Assembly: GCA_020444325.1 (NCBI GenBank)
Contig: JAHLLD010000002.1
Location: 412,882-476,881, forward strand
Direction: 5' to 3'
From: a bacterium
GTDB taxonomy: Bacteria > Bacteroidota > Ignavibacteria > SZUA-365
DNA: 64,000 nucleotides
Made by a program: the position numbers and the translations under genes. Under the pieces are notes generated by a model. The model worked only from the letters and a program-made list of their open reading frames with translations, searched no databases and was not told where the DNA came from. The stretch's first letter is position 1; each line of letters opens with the position of its first letter. Below, piece after piece: positions 59,200 through 64,000 of this stretch.

Positions 59200-61077
59200 A
59201 TGATCATACATCGTACGACACTCGTTCTATTCTTTCTCGCCTTCCCGTTGATCGTCTTCGGGCAGACGCGCAACTACGTGATCGAGGTCGGCTCGCTCCC
59301 GTGCGGCCGGATGACCTTGGATGCGCAGCATCTGGCGAACGGCTATATGGAATACGACCTCCGGGAGGAGCGCAGCGTGCGGACGCTCGCAGGCAGGGAG
59401 GAAACCTGGCTGCACACCGTGCATCTGCTGGCGGATACCGCCCTTCGCATTGTTTCTCTCGACGCCATGGAGAAACGCGGGGATACCGAATGGAAGGTGA
59501 AGGGAAGTGCGGTCGGCGATGTACTGTACTTTTCCCGGCAGTTTCCTGATGGAGAGACGCAGCGCTGGAGGGAAGACCGCAGCGCTGTTGCGGATATCCT
59601 GCTTCCGGAACTGCTGCACAGACTGGATGCCCCGCTGCCCGAACAGATGCTTTCCACCCGCAGTTTTGAAGCGGCCCCCGTCGTTCTCGAAATAGCGAGG
59701 ACGCCACAGAATGAATATGTCATCACTGCTGACGGACAGATGGAGATGCTTGTCGAATCGGCAGGACTCCTCCAACAGTGGTCGCGTCCCGAGTACGGTG
59801 TCGTCGTGCGCCGGTCCGAAGTCAATCCCGTACTTCGTCCCTGTGATCTCGGCTGCGGACTGCTCTGGCAGGGTGAACGACTGCAGCTTCCGACACGACC
59901 CGAAAACATCCGCAGCATGGAGTTGCGTGTCATCCTCAAGGCGGGCAGCAACGTACGGCTGTTTCCGGAAGATTCACGCCAGAGTCTGCCCGGGGTCTCG
60001 GGCAGTTCCCTTGATACCGTGCAACTGAGCATTGAACGCAGTTATCAGCGCTTCGAGGATGAGGAACTTCCCTATCGTGATGCCGCACTGAAGCAATATC
60101 TCAAACCGTCGCACTATCTCGCACTCGACAATGAGAACATACGCAAACGGGCGGCGGAACTCCGAAACTGGGAACGCAACGGTGGCATCGTTGCCGAGGC
60201 GATCATGCGCTGGTGCGGTGAGAATTTCGTGCAGGACGAATTCATGCCCATCGTCACAGCGGACAAAATCGTACAGGCGCCGCGCGGCAATGCTGCACAC
60301 GCGGCCCTGCTCTTCGTGGCTCTTGCACGGAAAGCCGGCGTGCCGGCCCGTTTCGTCCTGGGCATGCATCCGCAGGATGGACACTGGCAGAGTACGGTAT
60401 GGGTGGAGGCGTGGACCGGTGACTGGGTGTGCGTCGATCCGATCGCAGGACGCATCATCGAGGATGCCCAGCATGTGAAACTTGTGCATTCCGCCACCTT
60501 CCAGGAGCTGCTCACACTGGCCGGGCAGCTGCGGAACAATGTGCAGCTGCTTGTGGATGAAGTAGAGCGCATCGACGAAAGCGCTGCCGCTGAACTCCCC
60601 ACGGCCATCGTCAACAACGTCTACAGTAACAGGGAATATCGTTGCGAGATCACGGCTCCCTCGGGATGGCTGCTCGAAGAACGTACCGTGGGCAAGGAAA
60701 TCGTTCTCACTGCGGTGCCCGAGCTGGGATCGGAAGTCCACTTCGAACTGCATCTCTTCGCCAATCCCTTCCTGCAGCCGACGGACGCGTTATTTGAAAC
60801 CCGCGTGCGTGCGCTCTCGGCCGTGCTCGCGGATGCGGAAGTGGAAGAAAAGGGAGAAATCCGTTTTGGTGATCGTCGCGCACCATACGTAATCTACAGC
60901 TACAATGATTCGCGTGAAGACTCGGGGGCTGACCGCATTCGCACGGCGGACTGCATGTTCTCGATTCTTCAACGTGGATATCTGCTGCGCTTCACCGCTC
61001 CCGCAGCGCAGTTTTCCCGCTATGCGGATCAGCTGCAGAACATCCTTCAGAGCATGAAACTGTTCGCTTCTCCCTGA
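59200..61077 (+). CDS. Exported transglutaminase-fold protein, catalytic residues apparently lost
   Basis: Exported protein of 625 residues. A signal peptide (TTLVLFFLAFPLIVFGQ) precedes a beta-rich N-terminal region, then a transglutaminase-like core (about residues 320-440). In active members the Cys lies in GxCxxxAxLF and the His in HAWVE. Here these segments read RGNAAHAALLFVALARKAGV (Ala at the Cys place) and STVWVEAWTGDWVCVDP (Thr/Val at the His place), while the Asp (VDP) is kept. The fold looks intact but the triad is not, so it is probably a non-enzymatic binding module. The C-terminal domain resembles PsbP/DUF-type lipid-binding folds but is not assigned. It precedes an alpha-2-macroglobulin gene by 92 bp. 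A longer frame opens at 59080; ATG 59200 fits the signal peptide. Confidence 0.72.
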   Translation: MIIHRTTLVLFFLAFPLIVFGQTRNYVIEVGSLPCGRMTLDAQHLANGYMEYDLREERSVRTLAGREETWLHTVHLLADTALRIVSLDAMEKRGDTEWKVKGSAVGDVLYFSRQFPDGETQRWREDRSAVADILLPELLHRLDAPLPEQMLSTRSFEAAPVVLEIARTPQNEYVITADGQMEMLVESAGLLQQWSRPEYGVVVRRSEVNPVLRPCDLGCGLLWQGERLQLPTRPENIRSMELRVILKAGSNVRLFPEDSRQSLPGVSGSSLDTVQLSIERSYQRFEDEELPYRDAALKQYLKPSHYLALDNENIRKRAAELRNWERNGGIVAEAIMRWCGENFVQDEFMPIVTADKIVQAPRGNAAHAALLFVALARKAGVPARFVLGMHPQDGHWQSTVWVEAWTGDWVCVDPIAGRIIEDAQHVKLVHSATFQELLTLAGQLRNNVQLLVDEVERIDESAAAELPTAIVNNVYSNREYRCEITAPSGWLLEERTVGKEIVLTAVPELGSEVHFELHLFANPFLQPTDALFETRVRALSAVLADAEVEEKGEIRFGDRRAPYVIYSYNDSREDSGADRIRTADCMFSILQRGYLLRFTAPAAQFSRYADQLQNILQSMKLFASP

Positions 61078-61169
61078 CAGGAGCGGACTGAACATCCCTC
61101 ACGCATACCTACCAAGTCTCCTCCAATTTCGCTAGTTTTTGGCATTCCTGTCATTGTCATGGAGCGAGG

Positions 61170-64000
61170 ATGCCGCTTTCCCAACATCCCTTCACATTTC
61201 GTCACGCAGCGATCGCCGCAGCACTGTGTACCCTCATGCTTATCGGCGGATGCAGTTCATCCAATTCCGTTGAAGTCGTGCACTTTTCGCCAGAGGGCGA
61301 GGTCCCGCTGCTTAGTACACTCGAGATTGAGTTTTCCCACGATCTCGCTCCTCCGGACAAGCAGAACGTGTGGCTGAACGATCAGCTCATTCGTTTTTCT
61401 CCGGAAATCAGTGGAAAGTACAAGTGGACGTCCGCCAGGCGGCTGCTGTTCTCACCCGATGTGCCGCTGCAGCCGATGCAGGAATACGAGGCGGAGATTA
61501 CTGATCTGGTGCTGTACAACAGTGGACTCAGTTCGGACTTCGACGATCTGACATTCCGCACACCTGATTTTGACGCGGTGAAAGCCGATGTATTCTGGAC
61601 GCATGTGCCGCATGAATACTACACGGTCACCATACAGGCCAACCTGCATTTCAACTATCCGGTCCAGCCGGATCAATTGCGCGAATTCCTCGAGGTGGAG
61701 CGTGACGGCGAACGCATCGCCGACGTTCGCATCATGTCTGAGCAGCCATCCGAGGTCATTGCGATTTCCATTGGCGAGGTGCAGCAGGAAGATGCCGAAC
61801 AGCGTGTGACGCTCATCGTGCGTGAGGGATTGCAGTCTGTCATCGGACGCAAGCCGCTGGCAGAGACGCGGAAATTCGAAACAAAGCTTCCGCCCATCAC
61901 TCAGCTCGCCGTGACCGGTGTGGCATCGGGATACGACGGCAGCAGCGGATGGATCGAAGTTGCGACCACACAGATGGTCGACGAGGAGGCGCTCCGGAAA
62001 TACGTCCGCGTCGAACCCTCGCAGTCACTCGAGTATTTTGTCAGCGACAATATTTTCCGTATCGAAGGCGCGTTCGAGAACGCGCAGACCGTGGAATTGA
62101 TCGTCGAAAAGGGATTGCCGGGCATGTACGGCGGCGTTCTCGAGCAGGAATACCGTCAGCAGGTGTCCTTCGTCGACGTGGAACCCGCCATCAACTTTAC
62201 GGATCGGCGGGGACAGTACCTGATGCGAAGCGGCGAACACAACGTCGAAGTACGTGCCGTGAACGTCGATGAGATCGAGATCGCGGTCGAGGAGGTCTTC
62301 GCCAATAACGTTCTGCATTTCCTCAACCAGCATCGCTGGTTCGATTACGAATACGGCTACAATCCCAATTTCTACGTCGGCAATTTCGGCAAGGAGCTGT
62401 ACACGGAAACGGTAGAGATGAGCAGCGGTCAGAACTGGCTGGGCAGCCATGTCATCAACCTCGACCGTGTGCTCGAATCCCGTCACCACGGCATCTACGT
62501 GCTTCGGGTCAGCAGCAGCGAAAGCCGTTGGATTCAGGATTCGAAAATCATCGCACTCAGTGATCTTGCGGCCATTGCGCGCGTTGCTGAAGATCAGATT
62601 GTTGTTTTCGTTAATTCCATCCGCAGCGGGATGCCGGTCGAGGGTGTGGACGTAACGATCATCTCTTCGAACAACCAGACCCTGCTCGAGGGACGCACTG
62701 ACCAGGAAGGAACCGTGGTCTTCAGCGATGTGCGTGAGAGGACCGAAGGTTTCACACCGAGTATGGTCACCGCCGTGAAGGGAGATGATTTCAATTTCCT
62801 GGATCTCGAGGACACCTGGGTGGAGACATCGCGTTTTGACGTCGGCGGACTCACACAGCCCTCCAAGGATGTCATCACGTTTTTCTATGGGGAGCGTGAG
62901 CTGTATCGTCCCGGCGAAACGGCGCATGTTTCCGCGATCGTGCGTGCCGAGGATATGAACACGCTCAGTGACATCCCGGTGATCATGAAAGTGCTTTCTC
63001 CCCGGGGTCGCAGTTTCCAGGAGTACAAGCTGGTGCTCAACAGTGAAGGTTCGTTCGAACAGGAAATCGATTTTCCCGATTACGCGCTTACCGGACTCTA
63101 CCGGCTCGAGCTGTATACCGGCGGCGACAAGCTGATCGGTACGTCCTCATTGCGCGTCGAAGAGTTCGCTCCCGACAAGATCCGTGTGCAGCTCAGCTCA
63201 AAACGCGACAGCTATCGTCCCGGTCAGGAAGTATCCGTACACGTGGATGCAGAATATCTTTTCGGTGCCGACGCATCCAATCTCCGCTACGAGGCGGATG
63301 TGCAGCTGCGGCATCGTCCCTATCGCAGCGAGGCCTACCCGAAATATCGTTTCGACCAGAGTTCGGTGCGCAACACGCGCATCGACAATACGGTGATGGA
63401 TGGCACGCTTGACGAGAAAGGGGAGAGCGATCTGCGCTACACCATTCCCACCGACATTAACGCAGGCGGAATCCTGGAAGGTGCGATGTATGTGAGCGTC
63501 TTCGACCTGACGGGGCGGACGGTCAATCGCATGCAGCCCTTCACCGTCCACGCCAACGACGTATACCTGGGCATTCAGTCGAAGGGCAGCTATTTCGGTG
63601 TGGACAAGCCCATCGATTTCCGTTTCATCGCGGTAGATAAAGAGGACCGCGCCAAACGCAATCTGAAAGCTGATGTCAAACTGGTACGTCTCGAATGGCA
63701 GACGGTGCTCAAGAAGGATCATGGCAACCGGTATTATTACGCATCGGAAGAAAAGGAAGTGCTTGAATGGGAGAAGCGGATCACCCTCAACGGTGAAACA
63801 CCATATGATGTTCGGGTCACCCGTTCCGGCAAATATGAACTGCGCCTGTCACGTGCCGGAAGCGACAGCTATCAGAAGACGACATTCTATGCGTACGGCT
63901 GGGCAAGCTCCACCGCCTCGTCCTTCGAGGTAGATAAAGAAGGACGTGTCGATATCGTATTTGACAAGAAGGAATATCGTCCTGGCGAGACAGCGAAAGT
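61170..64000 (+). CDS. Alpha-2-macroglobulin family lipoprotein (3' end outside window)
   Basis: First 943 residues of a bacterial alpha-2-macroglobulin, a periplasmic protease-trapping protein. A lipoprotein signal (LCTLMLIGGCSSS, Cys about residue 28) is followed by successive MG (macroglobulin) beta-sandwich domains: VEVVHFSPEGEVPLLSTLEI, then YTVTIQANLHFNYPVQPDQL, and the MG2-like VITFFYGERELYRPGETAHV, plus ELYTGGDKLIGTSSLRVEEF and KEYRPGETAKV at the window end. The frame is open from ATG 61170 to base 64000. GGAG with five bases before ATG supports the start. The thioester (CxEQ) region and C-terminus lie beyond the window, so thioester status is unknown. Neighbour is a transglutaminase-fold protein rather than the usual pbpC. 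Confidence 0.88.
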   Translation, partial: MPLSQHPFTFRHAAIAAALCTLMLIGGCSSSNSVEVVHFSPEGEVPLLSTLEIEFSHDLAPPDKQNVWLNDQLIRFSPEISGKYKWTSARRLLFSPDVPLQPMQEYEAEITDLVLYNSGLSSDFDDLTFRTPDFDAVKADVFWTHVPHEYYTVTIQANLHFNYPVQPDQLREFLEVERDGERIADVRIMSEQPSEVIAISIGEVQQEDAEQRVTLIVREGLQSVIGRKPLAETRKFETKLPPITQLAVTGVASGYDGSSGWIEVATTQMVDEEALRKYVRVEPSQSLEYFVSDNIFRIEGAFENAQTVELIVEKGLPGMYGGVLEQEYRQQVSFVDVEPAINFTDRRGQYLMRSGEHNVEVRAVNVDEIEIAVEEVFANNVLHFLNQHRWFDYEYGYNPNFYVGNFGKELYTETVEMSSGQNWLGSHVINLDRVLESRHHGIYVLRVSSSESRWIQDSKIIALSDLAAIARVAEDQIVVFVNSIRSGMPVEGVDVTIISSNNQTLLEGRTDQEGTVVFSDVRERTEGFTPSMVTAVKGDDFNFLDLEDTWVETSRFDVGGLTQPSKDVITFFYGERELYRPGETAHVSAIVRAEDMNTLSDIPVIMKVLSPRGRSFQEYKLVLNSEGSFEQEIDFPDYALTGLYRLELYTGGDKLIGTSSLRVEEFAPDKIRVQLSSKRDSYRPGQEVSVHVDAEYLFGADASNLRYEADVQLRHRPYRSEAYPKYRFDQSSVRNTRIDNTVMDGTLDEKGESDLRYTIPTDINAGGILEGAMYVSVFDLTGRTVNRMQPFTVHANDVYLGIQSKGSYFGVDKPIDFRFIAVDKEDRAKRNLKADVKLVRLEWQTVLKKDHGNRYYYASEEKEVLEWEKRITLNGETPYDVRVTRSGKYELRLSRAGSDSYQKTTFYAYGWASSTASSFEVDKEGRVDIVFDKKEYRPGETAK

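Overview
The window looks like chromosome from a fairly GC-rich member of the Bacteroidota/Chlorobiota (FCB) group, perhaps an Ignavibacteria- or Kapabacteria-like lineage. The main evidence is that at least six secreted proteins end in C-terminal type IX secretion (T9SS) sorting domains, alongside a DUF3078 protein, VPS10/sortilin-like and Ycf48-like beta-propellers, and an OlsF-like acyltransferase. No secretion machinery, rRNA or tRNA gene was recognised. Several promoters are of classical sigma-70 form (TTGACW-N17-TATAAT-like), unlike the TTTG/TAnnTTTG promoters of typical Bacteroidetes. The placement is inference.

Layout. 1-1230: zinc/manganese ABC uptake genes (ATPase partial). 1407-6701: Ycf48-like propeller, two-gene ABC system, DUF3078 protein. 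6783-13321: secreted GH13 amylase, FG-GAP protein and OlsF-like acyltransferase. 13322-14268: a long non-coding stretch with a promoter, large inverted repeats and an intrinsic terminator just before a lipoprotein gene (candidate leader or ncRNA). 14269-25084: lipoprotein, 1346-aa phospholipase C-like T9SS protein, LamG T9SS protein, a cyclic-nucleotide-binding/aspartase fusion, and a propeller T9SS protein. 25369-35136: PIG-L deacetylase, a CheR plus two hybrid histidine kinase set, and an M16 peptidase. 35373-35551: inverted-repeat element. 35561-42412: compact tetR-tolC-hlyD-ABC-ABC-permease-permease efflux operon with operator and promoter. 42551-43927: secreted protein.

44-54.5 kb is the most unusual block. 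Seven minus-strand genes follow a near-consensus sigma-54 promoter (51317-51333): membrane-anchored GcvH-like protein, four-cluster Fe-S protein, NrfD/HybB quinone-type membrane subunit, soluble GcvH-like protein with a Cys motif, sensor kinase with two haem-c-type motifs, GAFTGA-containing sigma-54 activator, and archaemetzincin. Both GcvH-like proteins lack the lipoyl lysine and share a C-terminal DGGxPVS motif. Divergent from them are an NtrC-type regulator with a degenerate GAFPEA loop and a YfcC-family carrier. I infer a membrane redox module under redox-sensing, self-activating control.

54.5-64 kb: SAM methyltransferase, VPS10-like propeller, small membrane protein behind a perfect sigma-70 promoter, a transglutaminase-fold protein lacking catalytic residues, and the start of an alpha-2-macroglobulin lipoprotein cut by the window end.

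A dispersed palindrome, ATATGCAG-N3-CTGCATAT, occurs six times, in intergenic and coding DNA.
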